A stretch of 64,000 bases of DNA from Streptomyces sp. NBC_00459 (GTDB lineage: Bacteria > Actinomycetota > Actinomycetes > Streptomycetales > Streptomycetaceae). Position numbers and translations under genes: made by a program. The DNA lies in contig NZ_CP107903.1 of the NCBI RefSeq assembly GCF_036013955.1, positions 4,216,001 to 4,280,000 of the forward strand, given 5' to 3'. The notes under the pieces are model-generated. The model did no database searches and was not told the origin of the DNA. It saw only the letters and a program-made list of their open reading frames with translations. Shown piece after piece: positions 22,773 through 32,933 of this stretch (position 1 is its first letter; every line of letters begins with the position of its first letter).

Positions 22773-23042
22773 CTACCAAGGCGGGCAAGGCAGACCTCCC
22801 GCCCGCCTCGGCTCCAAAAACTCCTCTCGAAATACTTCCAACGAGGCTCTGAGCAGCGGGATTTCGACCTCAGGACGAACGAAGCTCAGGCGTGCGGAGT
22901 CGCTGTCGAACCGAAATTCAAGGAGGAGTTCACCCCTCACCCCGTTGATCATCTCAACGACTTCCATCGACTCATAGTCGTCATGGTCGCTCAAGATGAT
23001 CAAAGCAGCGAACTCGCGGCCCCGAACAGAAAATTTCCTCAT
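22773..23042 (-). CDS. Candidate immunity protein for the RHS toxin
   Basis: 89 residues from ATG 23042, which overlaps the toxin gene stop by 4 bp (ATGA). It begins MRKFSVRGREFAALIILS, is acidic in the middle (DHDDYESMEVVEMI) and ends RRAGGLPCPPW. No family recognised. A small acidic cytoplasmic protein translationally coupled to the C-terminus of a polymorphic toxin is the classic immunity arrangement. The longer open frame starts at 23084 inside the toxin gene and is not favoured. Confidence 0.75.
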   Translation of the reverse strand: MRKFSVRGREFAALIILSDHDDYESMEVVEMINGVRGELLLEFRFDSDSARLSFVRPEVEIPLLRASLEVFREEFLEPRRAGGLPCPPW

Positions 23043-26000
23043 AGCCATCCCTCGAACTGTATTCCGCCACCGCGCATGCTCCATCGGGCACCGCGACCGG
23101 TAGCGGAATCCATGATTTCGAGCACTGATCCGCCGTAATGGGCCGAGGCAGAACTGATGGTCCTGGAAGCGCCCGGGTTACCCAGAAGTTCACCCAGCAA
23201 CTCCATGCCGCCTCTGTTCACTGCGCCCTTGTCGGTCAGACGGTTGGCTCCGTTGAGGAACGGAGCGTACTTGGCCACGTGGTCCGCGGTCCGCTTGACC
23301 GGGTCGGTGTGTTTCTGCAAAGCCCTTCCCGCCTCGGTCGCATGGTACTCATATTGGAAGGGCTTGCCGCCCTTTGGCGGGATGGGCCGCAGCGCCGCCG
23401 TGCTCAGGTCCAGGTCCGTCGCATCGGCAAGTCCACCACAGTTGTGAACGAGGAGTGGCGTGGCGCCGGCCAGCACGTAGTAAGTGTGGGCGTCACTGAC
23501 GGTCAGGTTGTGAACCGTGGCCGATCCGCTGGTCCAGCGCTCCACCCCCGTGATCTGAACCAGAGTGCCCGCGCTGGTGCGCAGCCACTGGCCGTTCCTC
23601 AACTCGGTGGCATCGACCCACTCGCCAAGTTCGGGAACCCAGAAGGGGTGCCCATCCGTCGCAGTGATCGTGTCCGTCGCCGTGCCCTCGGAGCCGTCCG
23701 TGTCGACGGTGAGCTCCACCAGGTGCTTGACACCTTCGCCCTTGATCTCGGCGGTGACCGTCTCCGTGGTCGTCTCACCGGTCTCGGGGTCCGTGGCCAG
23801 GACCTTGTCGCCCAGCTCGACATCCTCGATCGGCTTGGTCGAGCCGTCCGCCATCAGGACCAGCGTCCCAGGGATGAAGCTGTTGTCCGTCTTGCACGAA
23901 CCACCTTGGGCGGGCGCGTCGGCATCCTTGCCACCACCGGTGTCGGACTTGCTCTCCGCCCCGTCGCCCTTCTTGCCGCCGGAGTCGCCCTTCTTGACCT
24001 CGGGTGCCTCCTTGGCCTTGGCCGGCGGAGCGGGGGCGGGCTTCTCCTTCGGCTTCGGGGTGACCGGCGGGGTGACGTTGTCGGCCGCGTCGACCGCGTC
24101 CTCGGTCTTCTTGGCGGCCTTGGTGGCATCGCTCGCCATGTCGACGGCGTCCACCGCTTTGTTGACATACCGTGCGCCCTTCGCCGCCGTGGCCGCATAG
24201 CCCGCGATCGGGATCGTCGAGGCATAGGACAGGCCCGCGTCGATGTAGTTGCCCTCGGCCGTGTACCAGACGCCGTTGAGCAGGTCGGCAGGCTCGCCGA
24301 AACCGGGGACCAGGCCCACGACGTCGAGGGCACCGTGACCGATCGGGCTGATCCAGGACTCGCCCCAGTACAGGCCCGTCGGGTCCGGGAAGGCGAGCGG
24401 GTTGTTACGGCCATACGCGTAGGCGTTGAGGTGTTGCGGGTCCCCGACGTTGAGCATGGGGTCGACGGAGACGAAACGCCCGGTCGCCGGGTCGTATGCG
24501 CGGGCGCCGAGCTGGATCAGACCCGTCGTCGCGTCGGCCGTGCCGCCCACGAAGGACTTGTCACCCGGCCACGCGCCTGCCGTCGGCTTGGCACCCCGCA
24601 CCTCGCCGAAGGGGAGGGTACGGCGCTGTGTGACCGCCGAGTCCGCCGCCTTGATCGCGATCTCGGCCGTGCCGTTCTGGCCGCCGACCAACCAGGTCAC
24701 CCCGGCAGTCGTACGTACCGCGATCCGCTGCCCGGCGTGGGAGTAGTAACGCGTGCCCGACAGGGCGTTCTTGGCGGTGTCGAGGCGGATCTCCTGGCTG
24801 CCCAGGTACAGCGTGACGGCGCCCTTCTCCTTGCGGAGCAGGCGGCTTCCGTCCGGGCCGTACACGTACGAGGTCTTGCTTGCCTCGTCCAGGGCGTCGC
24901 CGGACAGGTACGGGGTGACCGCGCTCAGACGGCCTTCCTCGTCCCAGTCCAGCTTCTGGTCGACCGCCGGGAAGAGATCCGTCGCCGCCTTCGTGCGGCG
25001 GACGGTATTGCCCACCTCGTCGTACGCGAAGGACTGGGCCGCCGTCACCTCCTTCGCCGACGAGCCACCCGAACCCAGCATGACCGTGCGGACTTCCGCC
25101 GACTTCAGGGCATGCACATGTGTACCGCCCTTGATGTCCTGCGCCTTCGGCACATACGTCGTCGATTGAGTGATCGCCGCGTCGCCAGTCGAGCCGGTGG
25201 CGTGGCGGACCTCGCCGGTGCGGTTGCCCGCGGCGTCGTACGCGTATGAGTGCCGGTACGGTGCCGGGCCTCCGACGGTCGCCTCACCGGCGCTGGGGGC
25301 GCAGGTGGTGGCCGTCTGGGTCCACGCGTCGGTCAGGCGGCGCAGATAGTCGTAGGTGAAGCACTGGACGTCCGCCGTCTTGCCTTCGGGTGCGTCGGCA
25401 ATCCCCAGGATGTTGCCGACGGCGTCGTAGCCGTAGGTGATGTCGGAGTCGGGGGTCTTGACGATCTCCCGGTCGATACGGGCGCGCTCCAGGCGCCGGG
25501 TGCCCTCTTCGTAGGTGTTGGTGAGCCAGGTGTACTTGTCGGCGCTGGCAGTGCCCAGCGTGAGCTGAAGCATCTCGCCGTAGTTGGAGTACCGGGTCTC
25601 GCGGGCGTAGTCCGTCGAGTCGCCCAGGGTGAAGGACGGCAGACCGGTCGCCGTATAGCCCGTGGTGATCGTCTCCGCCGGGAGCCCACCGGCCGCCGGA
25701 AGGCCGACGTCGTCGATCGAACCGTCCGCCTTGTACGACGCCGTCGAGGAGTAGGTGCCGGCCAGCTTGCCCGTACTCGCGGAAGCGGGGATCTTCACCG
25801 ACGTCTTCGTCGGGCGGCCCGCCACGTCGTAGGCGTCGACCGACTTCGTGTAAGCGTCGTCACCCACCCACTTGGTGGCCGAGACAAGACGGCCCTTGCC
25901 ATTCGGGACGGTGGCGCTGTCGTACTCCCAGGTCGTCAGTTTCTTGTCACCGTTGTGGACCGAGCGCTTCCGGCCCAGCTTGTCGTAGGAGTAGGTGAGG

Positions 26001-29000
26001 GTGACCTCACGCTGGTTGCGGACCGTCCTCATCTGGTCGAGGTCGTTGTACGTCATCCACGTCGTGCCCGCGTCCGGGTCGACGGACATGGTCTGACGGC
26101 CGCGTACGTCGTAGTCGTACGACCAGAGGTTGCCCGACTGATCCTTGACCTCGGCGAGGCGGCCCGCCGCGTCGTAGTCGTAGGACGTGATGTCCGCCGC
26201 TCCCGTCGGCGAGTTCGCTTTGAACTCCAGGACCTTGGTCGTCTGCCCCTGGGCGTCGGTGTACTCCGCGGTGGGTGCGGCACCGGTCGGCGGGTCGACC
26301 GTCGTGTGGTCACCGTGGTACGCCGTCTTCGTGCGCCACTTCTCGGTGCCCGCGACCCGGAAGATCGAGTCCGTCGCCCGGCCCGCCGCGTCATAGACCG
26401 TCTCTGTCTCCCGAGGTGTCCCCTCAGAGGCGTCCACCACGTTCACGAACGTCGCACCGACGGCTGCCGTGTTGTAGAACGGTCCGATCTCCTTCACCGC
26501 CAGCCCACGGCTGTCGTACTCGGTGGTCGTGATGACGCGGCCCGAGTTCGCGGCCGGGGTCTGAGTCTGACGGGGCCTCAGCAGGCCATCGCTGAGCTGG
26601 TGGCTGGTGGCCACCGAGCCGTTCGGCAGCAGCGACTTCGTCGTGGTGACCACCGGCGCGTTGTTGCGGACCAGGTAGCCGTATTCCAGGCTCGCCGTGT
26701 CCGTCGCCTTGGCCCGGCCCGGGAGCCAGACCTTCAGCAGGCGGCCCAGCGCGTCGTACTCCAGGTCTGTGCGCTGCTTGTTGGCGTCGACCGTGGCCGT
26801 GACCAGGCCCCAGCGGCGGTCGACCGTGGAGGTCGTGGTGTTGCCGAGTGGGTCCTCGACCTTCATGCCCGTGACCGGCCCACCCGTTACAGGCGTGTAC
26901 GTCGTCTTCGTCGTGTTGCCCGCCTGGTCGGCGGATTCCACGACACGGCCGTGAACGTCGTACCTGGCCGTCGACGTCGTCACGAACTGCGGGGTGCCGT
27001 CGTCCGCGTACCCCTTGACCTTCTCGCTGCGCACCACGTCGCCCTTGGTGGGCGTGGTGCCGTACGTGTCGCGGTCGTCGTACCAGGTGCGGACGTCGGA
27101 GATCGCCTCACCCTTGTACGAAGTCGGCGCGCCGTCGTCGCAGTTGACCGGGACCACCGTGACGCGCTTGAGCAGGGTCAGCAGGTTCGCGTCGGTATTG
27201 CGGTTGTACTCGTTCGTCGTGCAGGTGTCGTCGTCCTCGACCGCCAGGTCGCCGGAGTCGGAGGAGCGGACGAGCATGCCGTACGAGTCGTAGAAGTGCT
27301 CGATGGCGGCGCGGCGGACCTTGCCGTCGTCGAGGGCCGTGCGGGTCTTCGTCGCCTTGACGGCGGCGAAGCTCGCCTCGTCCTTGCCCTCCGTCGCCGT
27401 GGGCTCGGACTTCCACGGGGTGCTGACCGAACCGGTCACCTCCGCACCGCCGTTGAAACTGCGCTGTTCCAGCAGGAAGCCCTGGTGGCGGCTGTCGTCG
27501 CGGACCTTCGTGCCGTCGGAGGCGGTGACCGTGACGGATTTGGTGCCGCCGGACTCCTTCTCCCGGTCGCCGTCCATGCCCTGGAGGTAGGTGGTCTCCG
27601 TGCGGAGCTGTTTGCTGCCCGCCTCACCGGTCTTCATGGTGACCGAGCGGAAGCCGCGCCACTGGTTCCAGGTCTTCTTCTTCGTCTTGACCAGCTCACT
27701 GTCGTCGAAGGCCCAGGCGGCACCCGAGTAGTCGTACGACGTGACCTTGTTGGGGCCGGTGACGGTGACCTCGTCCTCGATCACCGTGTCGACGACGAAC
27801 TTGTGGAACCAGTCCTCCTTCTCCCCGACCGTGCCCTCCTTCGACCAGAAGGACGGCATGCAGCGCTTGGTGTTGGTCTCGGGGGTCGGGAGGTTGGACG
27901 GGGTGCACTCGGTCGGCTTGTAGTTGACCGAGATCGTGCCGCCGGTCTCCGACTGGATGGCCCGGATGCGCCACTTGTACATGGGCAGGCGGTCGTCGGA
28001 GCCGGTGTCGACGCGGTTGGCGTCCTGGCGCTCGTAGAAGGTGACCTTCGGGAGCTTGTTCGCGCCGTCCTTGCCGGAGTGGGTGACCGACTCCAGCCAC
28101 AGGGCCGGCGCGTGCGTGGTGTCGGCGCTCTGGTACTTGTGCGCCAGGTCCCACTCGTCGACGTCCCCGTACGTCTTGCCGTCGGAGCCCAGGACCTGCG
28201 TGGTGACCTTCGCCAGCCGCTTGCGGGAGAAGAAGGTCGGGGACCACTGGTCCTTGCACTCGGTGTCGGAGGTGCAGATCTGCTCGAACGGCACGTCCGG
28301 CCAGCGCTTGGCCGTGGACTCCTTCAGGTCGGCCGGCTCACAGTCGGCGACCGCGCCCGTGCAGCGCTCGGCGACGTCGAAGACGACCTGCGAGGGCGCG
28401 GTGGTGGTGTTCTCCTTGCCCTGCTGATCGCCGTACTCGATCCGCTTGAGCCAGCCGCCGCGGTCGTAGGGGACGACCTTGTCGCCGCGCACGCTGTCGT
28501 ACTTGTTGGTCTCGGTGCCGTAGTAGTACGTCATCGAGTTGCCGTGCACGTCGACGACGTAGTCGAGGTTCCAGCGCCAGGCCTGCTGGCAGCGGGAGTC
28601 CTTGAAGGTGTCCGCGTGGCAGGGCTCGTCCTTGTCGTCACCGAATACCGGGACTTCGAGGGTGGCGCCGGTGTTCTCTGTGTCGGCGGCCTCGGACTCG
28701 CGCTTGCCTTTGCCGAAGTGGTAGCGGGTGCCGTCGGTGGTGGTGACGACCCAGTACTCGTCGTTGTTGTCCGAGTTGAAGCCGTCGTACTTACGCTCGA
28801 TGAGGGTGCCGTCGTCCTGCTTCAGACGCCACTGGTCCTTGCCCTTCTTGACCAGCTCACCGGCCCGGCCGCCGAAGTTCATGGTGGCGTTGTCGGAGTG
28901 CCAGCACAGGTCGTACTTCTGCGACCCGGCGTCGTCGTGGCCGTCCTCCGTGCAGGCCTGGTACGAACGCTCGATGTAGCCGGCGCTGAGGTCGAAGCCC

Positions 29001-29953
29001 TCGCCGATCCAGGAGGTCTGGTTGTTGCTGGAGGCCGTACGGCCGTCCGTGGAGGCGGAGTTGTAGCCGAGCCCGAGCTGCGGGGAGGGTCCGGCGACGG
29101 CCGGCGGCACCCGCAGCGGGTACTGCCAGGTGAAGCCGCCGGTCTGCGCGGCTACCTGCCAGGAGGCGGAGGGGGCCAGCGAGGTCGCGGTGTACGAGCC
29201 CGAACCGCCGGAGGCCGCCGCCGCGACGGCGAGCAGCGGGGCCTTGGCGGCCGACAGCGCGGCCACGTCGGCGGTGAGCTTCCGCGCGCGCACGTCGTTG
29301 TCGGTCTTCAGCGGGGTGCTGGTCCGGCACGTGTCCGCCGTGGGCGTGGTCAGCGCGCAGGCGGGGAGTTCGACCAGCCGCAGCCGCTGGGCCCAGTCGC
29401 CGCCGTAGGCCTGGGCGAAGGCCGCGTAGTCGACCTCCACGGAGACCCTGCCGTTCGTGGCCGACGTACGGCTGTCGGCGCGGGTCACCTTCAGCAGCAG
29501 GCCGTCGATGCCCGCCTTCTGGGCGGCGGCGTGGCTGAGGACGTCGACCTTGGCACGGGTCGGTGTGGCGGCAGCCATCGCGGAGCGGGTCACGCCCTTG
29601 GCCGGGCCGACGCGGACCGGCAGCGAGCCGGCCTTCGCGCTCGACCGCGCGCTCCGCTTGCCGGAGCCTGCCAGGTCGACGGTCGCACTTCCTGCCTTCG
29701 GCCAGGCGGCCTTGGGGTTCAGTGCTTTGCCATACCCCTTGGTGTGCTTGAGCGGGGTGGCCTGGCCGTCCTGTTCGACAACCGGGGTGGAGACGACGTC
29801 CTGGGTCTTGGGGCGCCGCTGCTCCCGGGCATCGTCGGGGTCGTCGCCGAGGGCCGGGGTGCCCTGGAGCAGGGTGACGGTCAGGGCTGAAGTGAGGGTG
29901 ACACCGAGGGCTTTGGCCCAGGGGTGTGTTCTGTGTCTGCGAGATGCGCGCAT
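23039..29953 (-). CDS. Secreted RHS/YD-repeat polymorphic toxin with pretoxin HINT domain
   Basis: 2304 residues. Sec-type signal (basic start, then ALGVTLTSALTVTLLQG). The body is RHS/YD-repeat shell with many YDxxGR-type units (for example YDALGRL, YDAAGRL, YDVRGRQ) and ends with the core signature GARAYDPATGRFVSVDP near 1830-1850. Then comes a Pro/Lys/Gly-rich linker, a HINT domain at about 2019-2172 (starts CKTDNSFIPGTLVLM, has TDGHPFWVPE, ends LLVHNC) and a terminal ~131-residue toxin with no family I recognise. The HINT domain should cleave itself and free the toxin. The immunity gene overlaps its stop; a secreted partner gene lies 109 bp upstream. Used in contact or diffusible competition between bacteria by family knowledge. 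Confidence 0.93.
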   Translation of the reverse strand: MRASRRHRTHPWAKALGVTLTSALTVTLLQGTPALGDDPDDAREQRRPKTQDVVSTPVVEQDGQATPLKHTKGYGKALNPKAAWPKAGSATVDLAGSGKRSARSSAKAGSLPVRVGPAKGVTRSAMAAATPTRAKVDVLSHAAAQKAGIDGLLLKVTRADSRTSATNGRVSVEVDYAAFAQAYGGDWAQRLRLVELPACALTTPTADTCRTSTPLKTDNDVRARKLTADVAALSAAKAPLLAVAAAASGGSGSYTATSLAPSASWQVAAQTGGFTWQYPLRVPPAVAGPSPQLGLGYNSASTDGRTASSNNQTSWIGEGFDLSAGYIERSYQACTEDGHDDAGSQKYDLCWHSDNATMNFGGRAGELVKKGKDQWRLKQDDGTLIERKYDGFNSDNNDEYWVVTTTDGTRYHFGKGKRESEAADTENTGATLEVPVFGDDKDEPCHADTFKDSRCQQAWRWNLDYVVDVHGNSMTYYYGTETNKYDSVRGDKVVPYDRGGWLKRIEYGDQQGKENTTTAPSQVVFDVAERCTGAVADCEPADLKESTAKRWPDVPFEQICTSDTECKDQWSPTFFSRKRLAKVTTQVLGSDGKTYGDVDEWDLAHKYQSADTTHAPALWLESVTHSGKDGANKLPKVTFYERQDANRVDTGSDDRLPMYKWRIRAIQSETGGTISVNYKPTECTPSNLPTPETNTKRCMPSFWSKEGTVGEKEDWFHKFVVDTVIEDEVTVTGPNKVTSYDYSGAAWAFDDSELVKTKKKTWNQWRGFRSVTMKTGEAGSKQLRTETTYLQGMDGDREKESGGTKSVTVTASDGTKVRDDSRHQGFLLEQRSFNGGAEVTGSVSTPWKSEPTATEGKDEASFAAVKATKTRTALDDGKVRRAAIEHFYDSYGMLVRSSDSGDLAVEDDDTCTTNEYNRNTDANLLTLLKRVTVVPVNCDDGAPTSYKGEAISDVRTWYDDRDTYGTTPTKGDVVRSEKVKGYADDGTPQFVTTSTARYDVHGRVVESADQAGNTTKTTYTPVTGGPVTGMKVEDPLGNTTTSTVDRRWGLVTATVDANKQRTDLEYDALGRLLKVWLPGRAKATDTASLEYGYLVRNNAPVVTTTKSLLPNGSVATSHQLSDGLLRPRQTQTPAANSGRVITTTEYDSRGLAVKEIGPFYNTAAVGATFVNVVDASEGTPRETETVYDAAGRATDSIFRVAGTEKWRTKTAYHGDHTTVDPPTGAAPTAEYTDAQGQTTKVLEFKANSPTGAADITSYDYDAAGRLAEVKDQSGNLWSYDYDVRGRQTMSVDPDAGTTWMTYNDLDQMRTVRNQREVTLTYSYDKLGRKRSVHNGDKKLTTWEYDSATVPNGKGRLVSATKWVGDDAYTKSVDAYDVAGRPTKTSVKIPASASTGKLAGTYSSTASYKADGSIDDVGLPAAGGLPAETITTGYTATGLPSFTLGDSTDYARETRYSNYGEMLQLTLGTASADKYTWLTNTYEEGTRRLERARIDREIVKTPDSDITYGYDAVGNILGIADAPEGKTADVQCFTYDYLRRLTDAWTQTATTCAPSAGEATVGGPAPYRHSYAYDAAGNRTGEVRHATGSTGDAAITQSTTYVPKAQDIKGGTHVHALKSAEVRTVMLGSGGSSAKEVTAAQSFAYDEVGNTVRRTKAATDLFPAVDQKLDWDEEGRLSAVTPYLSGDALDEASKTSYVYGPDGSRLLRKEKGAVTLYLGSQEIRLDTAKNALSGTRYYSHAGQRIAVRTTAGVTWLVGGQNGTAEIAIKAADSAVTQRRTLPFGEVRGAKPTAGAWPGDKSFVGGTADATTGLIQLGARAYDPATGRFVSVDPMLNVGDPQHLNAYAYGRNNPLAFPDPTGLYWGESWISPIGHGALDVVGLVPGFGEPADLLNGVWYTAEGNYIDAGLSYASTIPIAGYAATAAKGARYVNKAVDAVDMASDATKAAKKTEDAVDAADNVTPPVTPKPKEKPAPAPPAKAKEAPEVKKGDSGGKKGDGAESKSDTGGGKDADAPAQGGSCKTDNSFIPGTLVLMADGSTKPIEDVELGDKVLATDPETGETTTETVTAEIKGEGVKHLVELTVDTDGSEGTATDTITATDGHPFWVPELGEWVDATELRNGQWLRTSAGTLVQITGVERWTSGSATVHNLTVSDAHTYYVLAGATPLLVHNCGGLADATDLDLSTAALRPIPPKGGKPFQYEYHATEAGRALQKHTDPVKRTADHVAKYAPFLNGANRLTDKGAVNRGGMELLGELLGNPGASRTISSASAHYGGSVLEIMDSATGRGARWSMRGGGIQFEGWL

Positions 29954-30062
29954 GCGCGCTCCCCCTCCCGTTTGGGTGTGGAAAAGTGCCCTGGGTGCCC
30001 GAGGGTCCGGGCACCCAGGTGGACGGCTCTGGTCAGGAGTCGTCAGTGGTGGTCAGCGGTCA

Positions 30063-32933
30063 TCAGTTGTTCGCGAGCCGGAAGATCTCCGTCCCCGACA
30101 GCAGGCCGGGGACGAGGCGCACGTCGTCGATGTCACCCGCGAAGGGGTCGGACCAGTCGGCGCCGTACTGGGCGCGGCCGATGTTGAGACCCTTCGTGGC
30201 GTTCCAGACGTCGGTGACGGTGGCGCTGCCCTGCTCCTCGCCGTCGACGAAGAGCGTGAACCTCCGGGCCACCGGGTCGTACGTACCGGCCAGGTGGACC
30301 CACTTGTTCACGGTCGCGGGACGCTCGCTCGCCGACATGGCGCGTACGAGGTCGGAGTCCGCCGTGTCGCTGATGTGGCGGCCGAAGATCCAGCGCTTGT
30401 AGGCGGTTGAGTAGTAGAGGTTGAATCCGTTGCCCTGGCTGCCCGCCTGGCTGATCACCGAGATGTTCTTGGCCAGCGACGTGGGCCGCACCCACGCCGA
30501 GACGGTGAACGCCTGGCCGGTGTGGACCGGGGACACGGCGGTGGCGTGGTCGGTGGTGCCGTTGAAACGCAGCGCCCTGTCGGCCGGGGTGGTCGCGGAG
30601 TTGTGGCCGGCGACCCAGTCGGCTCCCTTGACCGTCAGGTCCCGGCTATGGCCGGAGCCGTCGGGGGCGGTAGCGCCGGAGGTCTGGTCGAGGCCGTAGA
30701 CGGCGGCGGCGCAGGTGTCTGCGAGGACGTCGGCGCAGGCGCGGTCGACGGTGAAGAAGTACTTCTCCAGCGGGCCCCGGTTGCCGGCCCGGTCCACGCT
30801 GCGGACGTAGAGCACGTTCGGTCCGAAGGTGCTCGGAGCGACCTCGACGGTCGCCGTGCCGCCGAGAGCGGTCGGGTCAGCCTTGCGGGTGGGAGTGTCG
30901 TTGCCGAGGTCCCACTCGTAGAACTCGACGTCGTTCTTGAACACCGAGTCGGAGTTGCCGTTGGCGGAGAAGGTGAAATGCCGCTTGGTGCCAACCGGGA
31001 GGTCGGCTTCGGTCGCCACCGGCTCGACGTGCGGCTCGGTGTCGGGCCGCTCCACGTCCACGACGAACTCGCACCAGTCGGACCACGCGGAGTACCCGGA
31101 GTCCTTCAGCTTGCCGGTGGAGCCGTCGTAGGTCTGGGCTCGCCAGCGGTAGCCGCCACCGTGCTTGAGCTCCCTGACGGGGATCTCCCGCTCGAACTTG
31201 CCCTCGTTCTGCGGTCCGTCCTTGCCCTCGTAGACGAGGGGCCGACTTGTGTCCTGGTCCCACACCTGGAACGCCGCGGTCAGGTTCTGGCCGCTGCCGT
31301 CGGTGTGCGAGTCGGCGTCGGTGCCGGTGACGGACATGCGAGGGGTCGCGTCCCGGATCCACGGCCGCTTGGTGTTGTCGGTGGTGCAGGTCTTCTCGTC
31401 CGGGTTGGTCAGCCGCTCACCGGTGGGCTTGTCCGGGCGGGTGTTGTACGTGAGGACGAGCTTGGCGTTGTCACCCCGGAACCGCTTCCAGGAGTTGGGG
31501 TCGTCCTCGTCGGCGGCACGCAGCGAGAAGGCGATCGGGTCCTCGCCTGCGGCCTTCTTACGGACGGAGGCAGTGAGGTTCTCGTTGCTCTCGTCGGCGT
31601 TGTCCGCGAAGTCGACCCAACTCGCCGGCGCGTCCGGGCTGCAGCTGTCACCCCGGCCGTACGCGACGGTCCTGTCGACCATCAGGTCGCCGTCCTTGGG
31701 CTTGTTGTTCCAGTTCGTGGCGGAGTCGACACCGCCCTCGGCGACCATGTGCAGGTTGACGGCGCTCTTGGTACAGGAAAAGGAGAAGGTCTCGTAGACC
31801 TCGAAGACCGCCTTGGAGATGGTGCGGTTCTGCCAGCCCTTCGTGGCGAACTGGAAGTACATACGGTTCGTGTACGGCGAGCCGCTGCACACGTAGTAGA
31901 TGCCGCCTATGGTCTTGGCCGAGCAGCGGCCGACACCCTCTTCGTCCTTGAACTTGTGGAACTCCGTGCTCGGATGCGAGCTCGACACGTACAGCCACTC
32001 GCTCTTCGACATCCCGGCCTCGGGATCGATGTAGACCGGGAAGTCGGTGTCGGCGGCGGTGAGCAGGGCACGGTCCGGCTCGACGGTGACGGCCGTCGCG
32101 GAGACGTCGAGGGTCATGTCAACGACCTTCGCGCCCGCGTCGGGAGCCTCCTGGGCCGGGGTGTCCGTGCCCGAGGCGGGGACGGCGTCGGCGGGGAGCC
32201 CGGCGTTCGCGGAATCCCACATCTTGGGTGCCTGACCGCCGAAGACCCGCTCGCCGGAGGCGTCCACGGCCTGGAGGCCGCCGGTCGGGCCGGTACCGAG
32301 GTCGAGGCCTTGCGACCGTACGGGCAGCCGCAGTGCGGCCAGCTCCTCACTGCGGCCCGCCTCCGGTGTCTTCACCTCCAGGACGTACGAGTAGCCGGTG
32401 ACCGAGGCGCTGGCCAGCAGGTCCACGCCCGGCAGCACCTCGCGGTACTCGGCGGTGTCCCCGTTCAGGACCGGCTCGGGCAGCGGTGTGGGCCAGCTCA
32501 GCGTGAAGGACTTGCCCTCCTCGCCGAGCGTGACGAAGTCGGACGAGCCGCCCGCCGCGAAGGTCAGGTCGACGACGGCGGCCTTCGGCCCGAACGTGCC
32601 GTCCGGCCGACGTTCGAGGGTCGCGTCGGCCTTCACCCAGCTGCCGTCGGAACGCTCCACCCGCTGCGGCTGGACGCTGGTCTCACTGGTCAACGAGCCG
32701 TCTGGGTTGGCGAAGACGAGTTCGTCCTCTGTGCGCTGCTGAATGATCTCCACTGGTTCGCCGGTCTCGGCTGCCAGTGCGAACGCAGCCGCCTCGCCCG
32801 AGGCCGGCGGTGTGCTGCCGGCCGCACCGGCCGGACTGGTGACGGCGGGCAACGAGCCCAGGACGACGGCGCCACCGAGCAGCACGCCGAGCGTCCGGGC
32901 AGCACGAAGCCGCCGGAACCAAGGGTTGGTCAT
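30063..32933 (-). CDS. Secreted LamG-domain protein, RHS partner
   Basis: 956 residues from ATG 32933, preceded by a GGGGGGAGACAAGGGC ribosome site; the longer open frame to 33461 is not supported. Signal peptide (RTLGVLLGGAVVLGSLP). The middle has a DNRLRE-like segment (TISKAVFEVYETFSFSC, VNLHMVAEGG) and fibronectin-like strands; the C-terminal ~220 residues form a LamG/concanavalin-like fold (AFTVSAWVRPTSLAKNISVI, HLAGTYDPVARRFTLFVDG). Streptomyces commonly encode this type just upstream of secreted RHS proteins, probably as adhesion or export partner. Same operon direction as the toxin, 109 bp apart. Confidence 0.88.
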   Translation of the reverse strand: MTNPWFRRLRAARTLGVLLGGAVVLGSLPAVTSPAGAAGSTPPASGEAAAFALAAETGEPVEIIQQRTEDELVFANPDGSLTSETSVQPQRVERSDGSWVKADATLERRPDGTFGPKAAVVDLTFAAGGSSDFVTLGEEGKSFTLSWPTPLPEPVLNGDTAEYREVLPGVDLLASASVTGYSYVLEVKTPEAGRSEELAALRLPVRSQGLDLGTGPTGGLQAVDASGERVFGGQAPKMWDSANAGLPADAVPASGTDTPAQEAPDAGAKVVDMTLDVSATAVTVEPDRALLTAADTDFPVYIDPEAGMSKSEWLYVSSSHPSTEFHKFKDEEGVGRCSAKTIGGIYYVCSGSPYTNRMYFQFATKGWQNRTISKAVFEVYETFSFSCTKSAVNLHMVAEGGVDSATNWNNKPKDGDLMVDRTVAYGRGDSCSPDAPASWVDFADNADESNENLTASVRKKAAGEDPIAFSLRAADEDDPNSWKRFRGDNAKLVLTYNTRPDKPTGERLTNPDEKTCTTDNTKRPWIRDATPRMSVTGTDADSHTDGSGQNLTAAFQVWDQDTSRPLVYEGKDGPQNEGKFEREIPVRELKHGGGYRWRAQTYDGSTGKLKDSGYSAWSDWCEFVVDVERPDTEPHVEPVATEADLPVGTKRHFTFSANGNSDSVFKNDVEFYEWDLGNDTPTRKADPTALGGTATVEVAPSTFGPNVLYVRSVDRAGNRGPLEKYFFTVDRACADVLADTCAAAVYGLDQTSGATAPDGSGHSRDLTVKGADWVAGHNSATTPADRALRFNGTTDHATAVSPVHTGQAFTVSAWVRPTSLAKNISVISQAGSQGNGFNLYYSTAYKRWIFGRHISDTADSDLVRAMSASERPATVNKWVHLAGTYDPVARRFTLFVDGEEQGSATVTDVWNATKGLNIGRAQYGADWSDPFAGDIDDVRLVPGLLSGTEIFRLANN

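Noticed and set aside
22111..22977. 288-codon plus-strand frame over the S1-like genes
   Set aside because: Reads the complement of the two duplicated genes and crosses the terminator at 22660-22695; no homology seen.
25250..29890. Very long open frame (1,546 codons) on the plus strand opposite the RHS gene
   Set aside because: Mirror of the RHS gene in GC-rich DNA: Arg/Val/Gly-rich low-complexity product with no domain, no ribosome site; the minus frame has signal peptide, YD repeats and HINT domain.
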